NCBI GenBank assembly: GCA_030654805.1
Contig: JAURWR010000040.1
Location: 50,205 to 114,204, forward strand
Source: Burkholderiaceae bacterium
GTDB taxonomy: Bacteria; Pseudomonadota; Gammaproteobacteria; Burkholderiales; Burkholderiaceae_C
Length of the DNA stretch: 64,000 nt
Direction: 5' to 3'
Positions within the stretch are counted from its first letter, which is position 1, and each line of letters begins with the position of its first letter. Positions 18,708 through 30,841 of this stretch are shown here, one piece after another. The notes under the pieces are model-generated. The model did no database searches. It was not told the origin of the DNA and saw nothing but the letters and a program-made list of their open reading frames with translations. Made by a program: the position numbers and the translations under genes.

Positions 18708-19826
18708 ATGATTGTCTTGAAGACAGCGCAAGAAAAACTTCTGAGTGCACTTCAGTCGGTGTCGGGAATCGTCGAGCGTCGGCACACCTTGCCCATCCTG
18801 GCCAATGTGCTCTTGCGGAAGAACGGGGGAGACATCGAGTTCACGACGTCGGACCTCGAAATTCAGGTCCGCACACGCAGTGATTTCGAAGGCGATGCCT
18901 CGACCTTCGCCACCACCGTCGGTGCACGCAAGCTGATCGACATCCTGCGTTCGTTGCCGGCCGATCAGATCGTCACGCTGAGCGCCAACCAGAGCAAGCT
19001 CACGCTGCAAGGTGGCAAGAGTCGGTTCACCCTGCAGACGTTGCCGAGCGACGACTTCCCGCTGGTGCAGGAGGCTGCCGATTTCGGACCCGCGTTCAAG
19101 GTGCCTCAAAGCACGTTGAAGAGCCTGATCGATCAGGTGCATTTCGCGATGGCGGTGCACGACATTCGCTACTACCTCAACGGCATCTTGTTCGTGGCCG
19201 AAGGCAAGAGCCTGACGCTGGTGGCCACCGACGGTCACCGCCTGGCGTTGGCGCAGGCCACGCTGGACACTGAAATTCCGAAGCAAGAAGTCATCCTGCC
19301 TCGCAAAACGGTGCTCGAGTTGCAACGACTTCTGAAGAGCGACAAGGGCAGCGAAGACCACCTGATCGAGATGCGCTTTGCCAGCAACCAGGCCAAGTTC
19401 AGTTTCAGCGGCATGGAGTTCGTCACCAAGCTGGTCGAGGGCAAGTTCCCCGACTACAACCGCGTGATCCCGAAGAACCACAAGAACCACATCACGCTGG
19501 GTCGTGTTCCGCTGCTCGCCAGCCTGCAGCGGGCTGCCATCCTGACGAGCGAGAAGTTCAAGGGAGTCCGGGTCAACATCGAGCCGGGCACGCTGCGCAT
19601 CGCTTCCAGCAACGCCGAGCAGGAAGAAGCCAAGGAAGAACTTGAAATCGACTACGGCGGCGACAGCATCGAGATCGGTTTCAACGTCACGTATCTGATG
19701 GATGCGCTGTCCAACATTGGTGCCGACATGATCAAGCTGGAGCTGCAGGACACCAACTCCAGCGTGTTGATCACGGTGCCCGAGCAGGCCGGTTTCAAGT
19801 ACGTCGTGATGCCGATGCGAATTTGA
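18708..19826 (+). CDS. dnaN: DNA polymerase III subunit beta (sliding clamp)
   Basis: Ring-shaped processivity clamp for the replicative polymerase. The 372 residues match the three-domain clamp, with VERRHTLPILANVLL in domain 1, the KLTLQGGKSRFTL strand pair, VATDGHRLALAQ in domain 2 and the C-terminal PMRI that ends clamps. GAGAGG precedes the ATG. It lies between dnaA and gyrB. Confidence 0.99.
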   Translation: MIVLKTAQEKLLSALQSVSGIVERRHTLPILANVLLRKNGGDIEFTTSDLEIQVRTRSDFEGDASTFATTVGARKLIDILRSLPADQIVTLSANQSKLTLQGGKSRFTLQTLPSDDFPLVQEAADFGPAFKVPQSTLKSLIDQVHFAMAVHDIRYYLNGILFVAEGKSLTLVATDGHRLALAQATLDTEIPKQEVILPRKTVLELQRLLKSDKGSEDHLIEMRFASNQAKFSFSGMEFVTKLVEGKFPDYNRVIPKNHKNHITLGRVPLLASLQRAAILTSEKFKGVRVNIEPGTLRIASSNAEQEEAKEELEIDYGGDSIEIGFNVTYLMDALSNIGADMIKLELQDTNSSVLITVPEQAGFKYVVMPMRI

Positions 19827-19923
19827 AGACCAGACGTTTGGAGTCCGGTGTTTCGATCACCGGATGCCTCCGCAAGACCTCTGTTGAAAGACCCCGCTGC
19901 GTTGGCAGTCGGCTGAACTGTGA

Positions 19924-22476
<2,553 letters not shown>

Positions 22477-22656
22477 ACCGGATAGGTTGTGTTAACTGCG
22501 AGATGTCAGCCGGCGTCGCGCTTGGGCCCTGGAAGTCGCTTAGCGTCGATCGACTCGCTTTGGGCTTATTGCCGAAAACAGTTATTTCCTCGATCTAGAA
22601 GTTGATTGCTGAACATTTGCGTGGTGGCCCCCGTCGCTAGCGGCGCGTTTGGAAGA

Positions 22657-24297
22657 ATGATGGACAGCAAGCACACCGGCATTCAGTTTCGGTTTCGAAA
22701 GAACGACAACATCGGAAGTCCGGAGGCGGAATCCGATGAGAGCTATCTTGCCGAGTGTTTCGTCGACACTGGCGACCTCGACGTGCTGCGCGACTTTAGC
22801 GACACGAAGCGCATCATCGTGGGGCGAACAGGCGCGGGGAAGAGCGCACTCGTCCGGAAACTCGTAGCGTACGAAGACCACGTTATCGAGCTAAAGCCCG
22901 AAAATCTCGCTCTCAATTTCCTCGCCAATTCCATGGTCCTTCGGTTCTTCGAGGAGGCTGGAACGCAACTCGATGTTTTCTATCAGCTTTTATGGAAGCA
23001 TGTGCTTGCGGTTGAATTGATTCGGTGCAAATACCGCATCACTAACGAGACCGCGCAGCGATCCTTTCTGGAGCGCTTCTCCAGTGTTTTCTCGCGCGAT
23101 CGTCCCAAAGAGCAGGCGATCGAGTACCTACGACAGTGGGGGGCTAACTTCTGGAACGAGACCGAGAGCCGGGTGAGAGAGGTCACAACGAAGATTGAAA
23201 GCGACCTGCGCGCTTCGATTAGTGGCACGGCAGCGGGAGCAAAGCTGGACGCCGGGGGCTCCGAGAAGCTCAGCGCCGAGGAAAAGCGCGAAGTCGTTCA
23301 GCGGGGTTCACGTGCCGTCAGCCAAGTGCAGTTGGCAGCGCTGAGCAACGTGCTGCGGCTATTGGAAGAGGAGATATTTAGCGACGCACAGGAAGGGTAC
23401 TTCGTGGTCATCGACGACCTCGACACACGATGGGTGGACGATGGCCTGAAATTCAAACTGATCCGCGCGCTAATTGAGACCGTGCGGGCCTTCCGCCAAG
23501 TGCGGCGTGTCAAAGTGGTGGTCGCGATACGTTTGGACTTGCTACAGCGTGTTATCACCGCAACCCGCGACTCGGGGTTCCAGTCTGAGAAGTACGAGCC
23601 GCTTTACCTCCGGCTTCGATGGACAGCCCCGCAACTTGTGGAATTAGTGTCTAAACGCCTTAGTCGGCTCGTGCGTCAGCGATACACGTCGCGGGCCGTC
23701 ACGCTGGACGAAGTGTTTCCCCGCGAGATTCAGAAGAGCCGATTCGCCGACTTCCTGAGCGATCGCACTTCATTGAGACCCCGCGATGCCATCCTTTTTC
23801 TTAACGAGTGTCTCGCGCGGGCAGTTGATCGCCAGCAGGTGACGGCACAGATGGTGCTCGACGCGGAGGCGGCCTACTCCGAAAAACGTATCGACTCGTT
23901 GCAGGAGGAGTGGTCAGGCGTCTATCCCCGCGTAAGCGACTACATCAAGATTCTTTCGCGAAAGCCAAGTTCGTTTCCTGTCAGCGAACTGAGCCGAAAT
24001 GTCTTGGAAGATTGGGCAATGTCGACGCTGCTTGATGACGCCGATTCGTCCGACCCGGTTGCAAAGGCCGCGCGACACCACTTTCTGGATGGCAAAGGCA
24101 CTACCCTAGAGTTCGTACTTGTGCTACTGGACGCGCTCTACGCCGTGGGGGTCGTCGGAATCAAGACAGATCCTACGACTGCCTGCTCCTGGTCCTTTTA
24201 TTCGGACCATCGCCCCGCCCCCGGGTCGATCCGGCCCTCCTCTGTCGTGCAAGTGCAACCGGCGTTCTGGCGTGGATTGGGAGTGCGGGCAATCTGA
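22657..24297 (+). CDS. P-loop ATPase resembling the Sll1717 family
   Basis: A 546-residue NTPase with Walker A GRTGAGKSALVRKL near residue 50 and Walker B YFVVIDDLDTRW near residue 255. Around the P-loop the pattern SDESYLAECFVDTGDLDVL resembles proteins named P-loop ATPase, Sll1717 family, relatives of the KAP/STAND NTPases. I see no membrane segment. The second half is helical, with a Lys/Arg/Glu-rich stretch. Codon use and base composition are less GC-rich than the flanking gyrB and SDR genes, suggesting acquisition. ATG 22657 is preferred, with GGAAGA just before it; an in-frame TTG at 22606 is possible. The function is unknown; a defence role is an inference from NTPase type and isolated, atypical context. 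Confidence 0.7.
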   Translation: MMDSKHTGIQFRFRKNDNIGSPEAESDESYLAECFVDTGDLDVLRDFSDTKRIIVGRTGAGKSALVRKLVAYEDHVIELKPENLALNFLANSMVLRFFEEAGTQLDVFYQLLWKHVLAVELIRCKYRITNETAQRSFLERFSSVFSRDRPKEQAIEYLRQWGANFWNETESRVREVTTKIESDLRASISGTAAGAKLDAGGSEKLSAEEKREVVQRGSRAVSQVQLAALSNVLRLLEEEIFSDAQEGYFVVIDDLDTRWVDDGLKFKLIRALIETVRAFRQVRRVKVVVAIRLDLLQRVITATRDSGFQSEKYEPLYLRLRWTAPQLVELVSKRLSRLVRQRYTSRAVTLDEVFPREIQKSRFADFLSDRTSLRPRDAILFLNECLARAVDRQQVTAQMVLDAEAAYSEKRIDSLQEEWSGVYPRVSDYIKILSRKPSSFPVSELSRNVLEDWAMSTLLDDADSSDPVAKAARHHFLDGKGTTLEFVLVLLDALYAVGVVGIKTDPTTACSWSFYSDHRPAPGSIRPSSVVQVQPAFWRGLGVRAI

Positions 24298-24451
24298 CCG
24301 GTGGGTAGACCAAGATCGATCGGCCTTTGTGGGGCAAGCAGGGTCCAGAAAATCACGTCAAACATCGGCGAATCAGTGATCATCTTTTGGCGGCGAATTC
24401 TCGTGGTTTAACGGCCGCTGAGGGTTGTAAGCAGGTAGTTGAGCCGAGCCA

Positions 24452-24814
24452 TCAAGCCTGCCACACCCCAAACCCCGCCTCCCGCAACCCGATCGCCAAC
24501 TCCACCTCCATCTCCTGCGCGGCCTCGTACGGCATCGGGTTGTAGACCGCGTACAGCGCCGGCAGCAGGCGCAGGCCATACTCGAAGACGTAGCGGTTCG
24601 CCTGGATGCCGGCCTTGTGCTTGTCGAAGCGCAGGTCGGGGTCGAGGCCGGTCATGCCGACGTAGACGAAGGGTTTGCCGAGTTGGTGATCGGGGTTGGC
24701 CTGGCGGAAGCGGGGTTCGTTCCACACGCGGTCGTCGAGTTCGACGACGTACACATGGTGATGGTGTCGGCCAGGGCGGCGCGCGGGCCGCAGCGGGTGC
24801 TTCGCCGGCGTCAC
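24452..24814 (-). CDS. small GIY-YIG-like domain protein
   Basis: A 120-residue protein whose core reads VYVVELDD, then PFVYVGMTGLDP and FDKHKAG, the spacing and pattern of a GIY-YIG nuclease fold (two short strands, a Gly, then Arg/Lys-rich helix). The conserved Glu could be in EAAQEMEVELA. Start GTG 24814 overlaps the upstream gene's TGA as GTGA. The track ORF start (24832) is also GTG and would overlap by 22 bases. The N-terminus is His/Arg/Pro-rich and probably disordered. It is the third gene of a coupled three-gene unit. Nuclease activity is not established, since several GIY-YIG-like proteins are inactive. Confidence 0.6.
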   Translation of the reverse strand: MTPAKHPLRPARRPGRHHHHVYVVELDDRVWNEPRFRQANPDHQLGKPFVYVGMTGLDPDLRFDKHKAGIQANRYVFEYGLRLLPALYAVYNPMPYEAAQEMEVELAIGLREAGFGVWQA

Positions 24815-25097
24815 ATCCAACCCTGGCGCCACTGGCTGGCGTCGGTCAGCTCACGCCAGTGCAGAAAAAAGGCCCGCTTCGAGTGCACGGCCTCCAGCTC
24901 GACCTGGTTGATGCGCACTTCAGGCGGCTCGGGCTCGACCACGCGGATCACGACGAAGTGCTTCTCCTTGTGGCGCGGCGCCACGGCCGTCCACTTGCTT
25001 AGCAGCAGCTTCTTCGGGCTGAGCGGGTTCTTGGGCGGGCGCGTTGTCGGCGATGGCGCCTGCGGCACGTCAGCATGCCGCCGAAGCGCGGCGGTCA

Positions 25098-25098
<1 letters not shown>
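24811..25098 (-). CDS. small tryptophan-rich conserved protein (TIGR02450-like)
   Basis: A 95-residue protein with the family pattern NPLSPKKLLLSKWTAVAP near the start of the conserved part, KEKHFVV in the middle, and LHWRELTDASQWRQGW at the end. It matches my memory of the Trp-rich TIGR02450/DUF2389 group, whose function is unknown. Start ATG 25098 shares a base with the stop of the upstream SDR gene (TGATG), and its own stop overlaps the start of the GIY-YIG-like gene, so all three are translationally coupled. Confidence 0.75.
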
Positions 25099-25892
<794 letters not shown>

Positions 25893-26048
25893 GTGATCTC
25901 CTTCGATGTGAGCCCGCGTTGTAAAGCACGCAGCAATAACCCCAGGCCGGCGAAGCGGCCTGAATCGGGTGTGGGGTGCGAAGGCGCACGGAGCAGCCGG
26001 CGGGCCGTCCGCGACGTTTCATCGCGGTGCCCCCGGCGCAGCGCCGCG

Positions 26049-26378
26049 TCAGTGCGGGCGCTGCGAGAACCGCTCGATGGCCTGCGCGGCCAGGACCTCG
26101 GACGAGACATTGCGCTCGAGCGACGAACAGGACAGCCCGGCCGTCGCATAGGTCATGTTCTCGTAGAGCTCGGCGGCCGACGGATAGGTGCGCAGCACCG
26201 CCACCCGCGCCACATCGGGCAGCGGCCCCGACAGGGCGTCTTTCAACCGGGAGACCACATTCCGGTACCGTTCGGCGTCCACCGACCCGCCGATGCGCTC
26301 GATGTGTTCGAGCACGTGGGCGAGCGAGAAAGCGGTGTGGACCGAAGCGCGAATCGACTCGACATGGGACGACGACAT
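26049..26378 (-). CDS. hypothetical protein
   Basis: A 109-residue protein, mostly helical by composition, with FSLAHVLEHIERIGG and AAELYENMTYATAG as distinctive parts. I do not recognise the family. The start at ATG 26378 is supported by AAGGAG placed about 7 bases upstream; the track ORF opens 12 codons earlier. It is divergent from the TerB/DUF697-like gene, with about 55 bases between them. Confidence 0.6.
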   Translation of the reverse strand: MSSSHVESIRASVHTAFSLAHVLEHIERIGGSVDAERYRNVVSRLKDALSGPLPDVARVAVLRTYPSAAELYENMTYATAGLSCSSLERNVSSEVLAAQAIERFSQRPH

Positions 26379-26432
26379 GGTGCATCTCCTTGAAGCCTGA
26401 CAGGTTTTCGGCACGCAAGACGCGCGCCTGAA

Positions 26433-27497
26433 GTGACGATGGCGGTTGATCGGTCACGGAACCTTCCCCCGCCGACCCACCCGAACGCCTTCGTCCGCCC
26501 TTGCCTTTTTCTCCCGGAGCCCGAATTGACCTCATCCGAAACCCAAGCCATCGTCACCGTCAGCCTGCTCGCCGCCTTCGCCGACGGCGACAAGCACGAC
26601 CGTGAGCGCAGCGAGGTCAAGCGCATCGCCGACGGGTTGTCGCAGGCCGACGGCATCCACCTGCCCACGCTGTACCAGGACGTGCTGATGAAGCGGGTGA
26701 CGCTGGCGTCGGTGGTGCCGGCGCTGGCCAGCAGCGAGGCGCGGCAACTGGCGTACGAGATGGCGGTGTGCGTGTGTGATGCCGACGGCGCGCAATCGGC
26801 GGCCGAGCAGGTATTTCTTGCCGAACTGGGCCGCGCATTGCAGATCAATGCGCCGGCCGCCGCCGAATTCCGACAGCAGGCGGAGGCGATGGCCTCGGCG
26901 CCGCTGGCGGGTGCAGCAGGTGTCGCCAGTGTTGCCAGCGCGGCAGGTGCCCCCGGCGCCGCTGCCGCCACGCCGAGCATCGACCACGCGGCGCTCGATG
27001 CCGCGATCCTGAACGCGGCCATCGTCAACGGCGCGCTCGAACTGCTGCCGGAAACGCTGTCCACGATGGCGATCATTCCGCTGCAGATGAAGCTGGTCTA
27101 TCGCATCGGCAAGGCGCACGGCTACGAACTCGACAGCGGCCACGTCAAGGACTTTCTCGCCACCGCCGGTGTCGGCCTGACCTCGCAGTACCTGGAGCAG
27201 GCCGGCCGCAAGCTGCTCGGCGGCCTGTTGGGCAAGATCGGCGGCGGGCTGCTGCGCGGCGTCGGCAACCAGGCGGTCAGCTCGGGCATGAGCTTCGCCT
27301 CGACCTACGCGCTCGGCCACGTCGCCAAGCGCTATTACGCGGGCGGCCGCACCTTGTCGGCCCAAATGCTCAAGGACACCTACGCCAGCGTGACGCAGCA
27401 GGCGCAAGGCCTGTACAGCCAGCACCTGCCGGCCATCCAGCAGCGCGCCCGCACGCTGGATGCCGGCAAGGTGATGGCGATGGTGCGCGGGGCCTGA
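26433..27497 (+). CDS. TerB-like / DUF697-like protein, possibly membrane-associated
   Basis: A 354-residue protein in two parts. The N-terminal part (about residues 35-140) looks like a TerB/tellurite-resistance helical domain: TVSLLAAFADGDKHDRERSEVKRIADGL and later DADGAQSAAEQVFLAELG. After an Ala/Gly-rich linker, the C-terminal half (about 205-300) resembles DUF697: IIPLQMKLVYRIGKAHGYEL, then Gly-rich hydrophobic helices (LLGGLLGKIGGGLLRGVGNQ). DUF697 proteins often accompany GTPases in bacterial membranes, and none is adjacent here. The start is uncertain: GTG 26433 as in the track, or TTG 26526, which would remove a Pro-rich N-terminus lacking domain character. Confidence 0.6.
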   Translation: MTMAVDRSRNLPPPTHPNAFVRPCLFLPEPELTSSETQAIVTVSLLAAFADGDKHDRERSEVKRIADGLSQADGIHLPTLYQDVLMKRVTLASVVPALASSEARQLAYEMAVCVCDADGAQSAAEQVFLAELGRALQINAPAAAEFRQQAEAMASAPLAGAAGVASVASAAGAPGAAAATPSIDHAALDAAILNAAIVNGALELLPETLSTMAIIPLQMKLVYRIGKAHGYELDSGHVKDFLATAGVGLTSQYLEQAGRKLLGGLLGKIGGGLLRGVGNQAVSSGMSFASTYALGHVAKRYYAGGRTLSAQMLKDTYASVTQQAQGLYSQHLPAIQQRARTLDAGKVMAMVRGA

Positions 27498-27512
27498 CCG
27501 CCGCCGCGCCGG

Positions 27513-28496
27513 TCACCCCGGCAGCAGTCCGGGGGTCGCGTCCCAGCGACCTTGCTTGTCGACCCACAGCACACCCACACCCCATTGCCGCGCCAGCGCT
27601 GCGATGCGCTCGGGCCCGGCCATGAACATCACCTTGGTCAGCGCGTCGGCGCGCATCGCGCTGTCGGCGATGACGGTCACGCTGCTCAACGCGGGCGGTG
27701 AGTCGCCGGTGGCCGGATCGATGATGTGGTGGTGCCGGCGGTCGGCGCTGAAGGTGCTGCGGTGGTCGGCTGAGGTGGCGAGCGCGCGGCCATCCAGGCG
27801 CAACGCGGTGAGCAGCCGCGCGGAGTCGTGCGGATCCTCGACGCCCACGGTCCACGGCTGGCTGCGGTCGTTGTGGCCGAGGGCGCTGAACTCGCCGGTG
27901 TCGATCAGCGCATGCTCGATGCCGTGCGCCTGCAGCGTCGCACGCACCGCATCGGCCGCGTAGCCCTGGGCGATGCCGTTGAGGGTGACGGCCATGCCCG
28001 AGCGCAGGAAACGCACGCGGTCGCGACCGATCTGGATCTGCTGCCAGCCGGTGCTTGCCTGCGCCTCGATGCGCTCGGCGTCGGTCGGCAGGCGGCCGGC
28101 CTGGCGGGCGCGGTCGTAGGCAGACCACAGCGGTTGCACGGTCACGTCGAAGGCGCCGCCGCTGCGTTCGGACACCCGCCGCGCTTCGCGCAGCACGGCC
28201 AGCAGGTGGGCGCTCGGCGCCCGCAGGCGGCCGTCCCGGTTCAGGCGACACAGTTCACTGTCGTCGCGGAAGAGGCTCATCGACGCTTCGACATCGCGCA
28301 GCGTGGCGGCCGCAGCATCGAGCGCGCGATCGGCCTGTGCCGCATCGGCATGCGCGGCGCGCAGCCGCACGGTGGTGCCCAGCGCCAACAGCGGGCGGGT
28401 GCGCCATTGCAGGTCGGGGCGGTTGACGGTTGCCGCGCGTGTCAGCAGGGCGCTGCCCAGTCCCAGGCTGGCGATCAGCAGGGTGCGTCGCTTCAT
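27513..28496 (-). CDS. apbE: FAD:protein FMN transferase (ApbE/NosX family)
   Basis: Attaches FMN covalently to a Thr of FMN-binding domains, using FAD. The 327 residues start with a signal peptide carrying a twin-Arg-like RRTLLIASLGLGSALL, so it acts in the periplasm. Family motifs are MSLFRDDSELCRLNR, FDVTVQPLW, NGIAQGYAADAV, DTGEFSALG and the C-terminal ADALTKVMFM. ATG 28496 has a good AAGGAAA site; an in-frame ATG 28514 overlapping the nosR stop (ATGA) is the alternative. It lies immediately downstream of the NosR-like gene, whose FMN domain is its likely substrate. Confidence 0.93.
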   Translation of the reverse strand: MKRRTLLIASLGLGSALLTRAATVNRPDLQWRTRPLLALGTTVRLRAAHADAAQADRALDAAAATLRDVEASMSLFRDDSELCRLNRDGRLRAPSAHLLAVLREARRVSERSGGAFDVTVQPLWSAYDRARQAGRLPTDAERIEAQASTGWQQIQIGRDRVRFLRSGMAVTLNGIAQGYAADAVRATLQAHGIEHALIDTGEFSALGHNDRSQPWTVGVEDPHDSARLLTALRLDGRALATSADHRSTFSADRRHHHIIDPATGDSPPALSSVTVIADSAMRADALTKVMFMAGPERIAALARQWGVGVLWVDKQGRWDATPGLLPG

Positions 28497-28510
28497 CGGG
28501 GTTTCCTTCG

Positions 28511-30697
28511 TCATGGCGAGACGTGCATGGCTGGGGGGTGTGCCGGGCCGGGCGGCAGCGCGTGCACCGGGATCACACGGCCCTTGCGGGTGGCCATGAT
28601 GCGCGGCGCGCAGAGCTGGTCGCTGTCGTGGATGGCCACGCAGTCCATGCACTGGAAGCACTCGGCGTAGTCGATCTTGCCGACGGGCTCGATGGCCTGG
28701 TACTCGCACTTGTGGCGGCAGGTCTGGCAGGGCTGGCCGCACTCGGCGCGGCGCGGCAGCCAGTTCAGCAGCCGGATGCGGCCCAGCACCGCCAGACCGG
28801 CACCCAGCGGGCACAGGTAGCGGCAGTAGGCCTTGTAGACGACGGCGTTGAGCACCAGCAGCCCGACGGCCCACAGCAGGTAGGGCCACGAGCGATCGAA
28901 CATCAGCGTGATCGAGGTCTTGAACGGCTCCACCTCCACCAGCCGGTCGGTCCACACGGGGCTGACGAAGGCGGTCGCTACGATGACCGCCAGCACGACG
29001 TACTTCAGGGTCTTCAACCGGGCATCGATGCGGGTGTGCAGCTTGAGTTGCGGCACGCGCGCCCAGCGGGCGAGCCTGGCGACGAACTCCTGCAGCGCGC
29101 CGAACGGGCACAGCCAGCCGCAGAAGGTGCCGCGGCCCCAGGCCACCAGGCTGATCGCGACGAAGGCCCACAGCAGCACCGTCATCGGGTCGTACAGGAA
29201 GAAGTCGAGGCTGCGCCCGGCCATCAGCGCATGGATCAGCGCGGTGATGTTGACGATGGAAAGCTGCCCCTGCGCATACCAGCCGATGAAGACCAGCGTG
29301 AACAGCAGCCAGGCCAGCCGCACCCGCTCCAGCCGCTTCGTCGAGCGCACCAGCCAGGCCGGTCGCGCCAGCACCACGCTGAGGCCGGCCAGCGCCGCCA
29401 CCAGCAGCCCGAGTTCCCAGGCGCGGCCCGACCAGATCGAATGCCAGGTCTTCTCGTTGCTGCGCGGCTGCTCGGCATAGGCGGTGGGCAGCTGCGCGCG
29501 CAGCGTGAACTCCTTGCGCGCGCGCTCGGGCAGGATCTGGCCCTTCGCGCGCGTGACGCTCAACGCGAAGTCCAGCGGCTGCGACGGGTCGAGGCTGGCC
29601 TGGTTGATGACCTTGAAGATGCGCCAGCGGGTATCGGGGCCGAGCCAGGCGTCGGGCAGGCTCGGTTGGCCGTCGACGTTGAAGTCGCGTATTTCCAGCG
29701 GCAGGCCACCTTGCCCGAGCGTCAGCCGGTCGGGCACGGCGCCGACCGCGTAGTCGTCGCTCATGAAGCTGTAGCGCCCGCGCGTGGCCACCAGGAACGC
29801 GTGGTCGCCGGGTTCGAGCCAGCCGGTCAGGAACTCCCAGGCCTTCGGCGTCAGCAGGTTGCGACCCACGCTCGGCACGTTGAGGTGAGCCACCAGCATC
29901 TCGCTGAACAGCGCGTCGGGTGACTCCAGCGCGACCGGGTCCTGGCCTTCACCCACCGTGCCCTTGAAAGCCGCCTCGATGTCGCGGTTACGCCATGCGT
30001 GGTGCGTGACCAGGCCGTTGCGTTCCAGCGCCGCGAAATCCTGTGCTTCGTACAGTTCGGGCTTGATGCGACCGATCAGGTCGGGATCGCGGCCCGCAGC
30101 AAAACCCAGCTTGGCACGCGCGATGGCCAGCGAGGCCGACAGCAGGCTCTGGTTGATGATGCGCACGGAGGCCGTCGCCTTCGACACGCCATCGATGTAG
30201 ACGTTGGCGCTGCCGACCTGGCCGCCCCGGTTCTGGTTGGAGCCGATCTTGATGCTCTGCTGCAGCGCCAGGCCCTTGTACTGGTCGACGAAGCGGAACA
30301 GCGGCACCTCGCCCAGGCCTTCGAGGAACACCGGCTCGTGATGGGACAGCACCCGCACGTCCAGGAAGACGCCCTTGGCGTCCAGCGCGATCAGCAGGTT
30401 GACCGGCGTGCCGGAATAGCCGGGCACCGGGGCGAAGTCGATCGACTCGAACACATAGCCGACCAGCACGGTGCTGGTCAGGTCGTTCTTGAACAGCGGC
30501 CACACCGGCAGCGCGGCATCGCGGTCGCCGACGGTCAGTGGCAATGGAAAGAGTTCGGTCAGCCGCTCCTTGGTGAGCGTGCTGGCCGAAGCGGACAGCG
30601 CGAGCAGGGCAGAAAAGGCGAACAGCGCGAGCAGTCTGAGCGCGCGACCCGCCTGACGCAGCGCCTTGCTCAGGGGGTGTGTGACACGAGGGCGCAT
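28511..30697 (-). CDS. nosR: NosR/NirI-family membrane flavo-iron-sulfur protein
   Basis: In denitrifiers NosR passes electrons to nitrous oxide reductase. The 728-residue protein has a signal peptide (LLALFAFSALLALSASA), a periplasmic FMN-binding domain (about residues 60-170, with DGVSKATASVR as the probable flavinylated Thr site), several membrane segments (about 380-640) and a cytoplasmic polyferredoxin region. The cysteine motifs are CGWLCPFGALQ, CRYLCPLGAGL, CGQPCQTCRHKC and CFQCMDC. The length and layout fit NosR. ATG 30697 is used; the track ORF runs far upstream into ubiA. ApbE follows, but nosZDFYL are not in the window, so its partner here is unknown. Confidence 0.88.
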   Translation of the reverse strand: MRPRVTHPLSKALRQAGRALRLLALFAFSALLALSASASTLTKERLTELFPLPLTVGDRDAALPVWPLFKNDLTSTVLVGYVFESIDFAPVPGYSGTPVNLLIALDAKGVFLDVRVLSHHEPVFLEGLGEVPLFRFVDQYKGLALQQSIKIGSNQNRGGQVGSANVYIDGVSKATASVRIINQSLLSASLAIARAKLGFAAGRDPDLIGRIKPELYEAQDFAALERNGLVTHHAWRNRDIEAAFKGTVGEGQDPVALESPDALFSEMLVAHLNVPSVGRNLLTPKAWEFLTGWLEPGDHAFLVATRGRYSFMSDDYAVGAVPDRLTLGQGGLPLEIRDFNVDGQPSLPDAWLGPDTRWRIFKVINQASLDPSQPLDFALSVTRAKGQILPERARKEFTLRAQLPTAYAEQPRSNEKTWHSIWSGRAWELGLLVAALAGLSVVLARPAWLVRSTKRLERVRLAWLLFTLVFIGWYAQGQLSIVNITALIHALMAGRSLDFFLYDPMTVLLWAFVAISLVAWGRGTFCGWLCPFGALQEFVARLARWARVPQLKLHTRIDARLKTLKYVVLAVIVATAFVSPVWTDRLVEVEPFKTSITLMFDRSWPYLLWAVGLLVLNAVVYKAYCRYLCPLGAGLAVLGRIRLLNWLPRRAECGQPCQTCRHKCEYQAIEPVGKIDYAECFQCMDCVAIHDSDQLCAPRIMATRKGRVIPVHALPPGPAHPPAMHVSP

Positions 30698-30841
30698 GAA
30701 AGTGCTCAGCAATGAAACAGGAGGGGCGTGACCGGCAAGTGCCGGGCCATCCCGGGTTTGTCGCGGTGTCCGGCGGATTGTCGTCTTGCCGATGCGCGGC
30801 CGAGGCCCGCCCCGGGTGAACACCGAGGCGCAGTGGTGACA

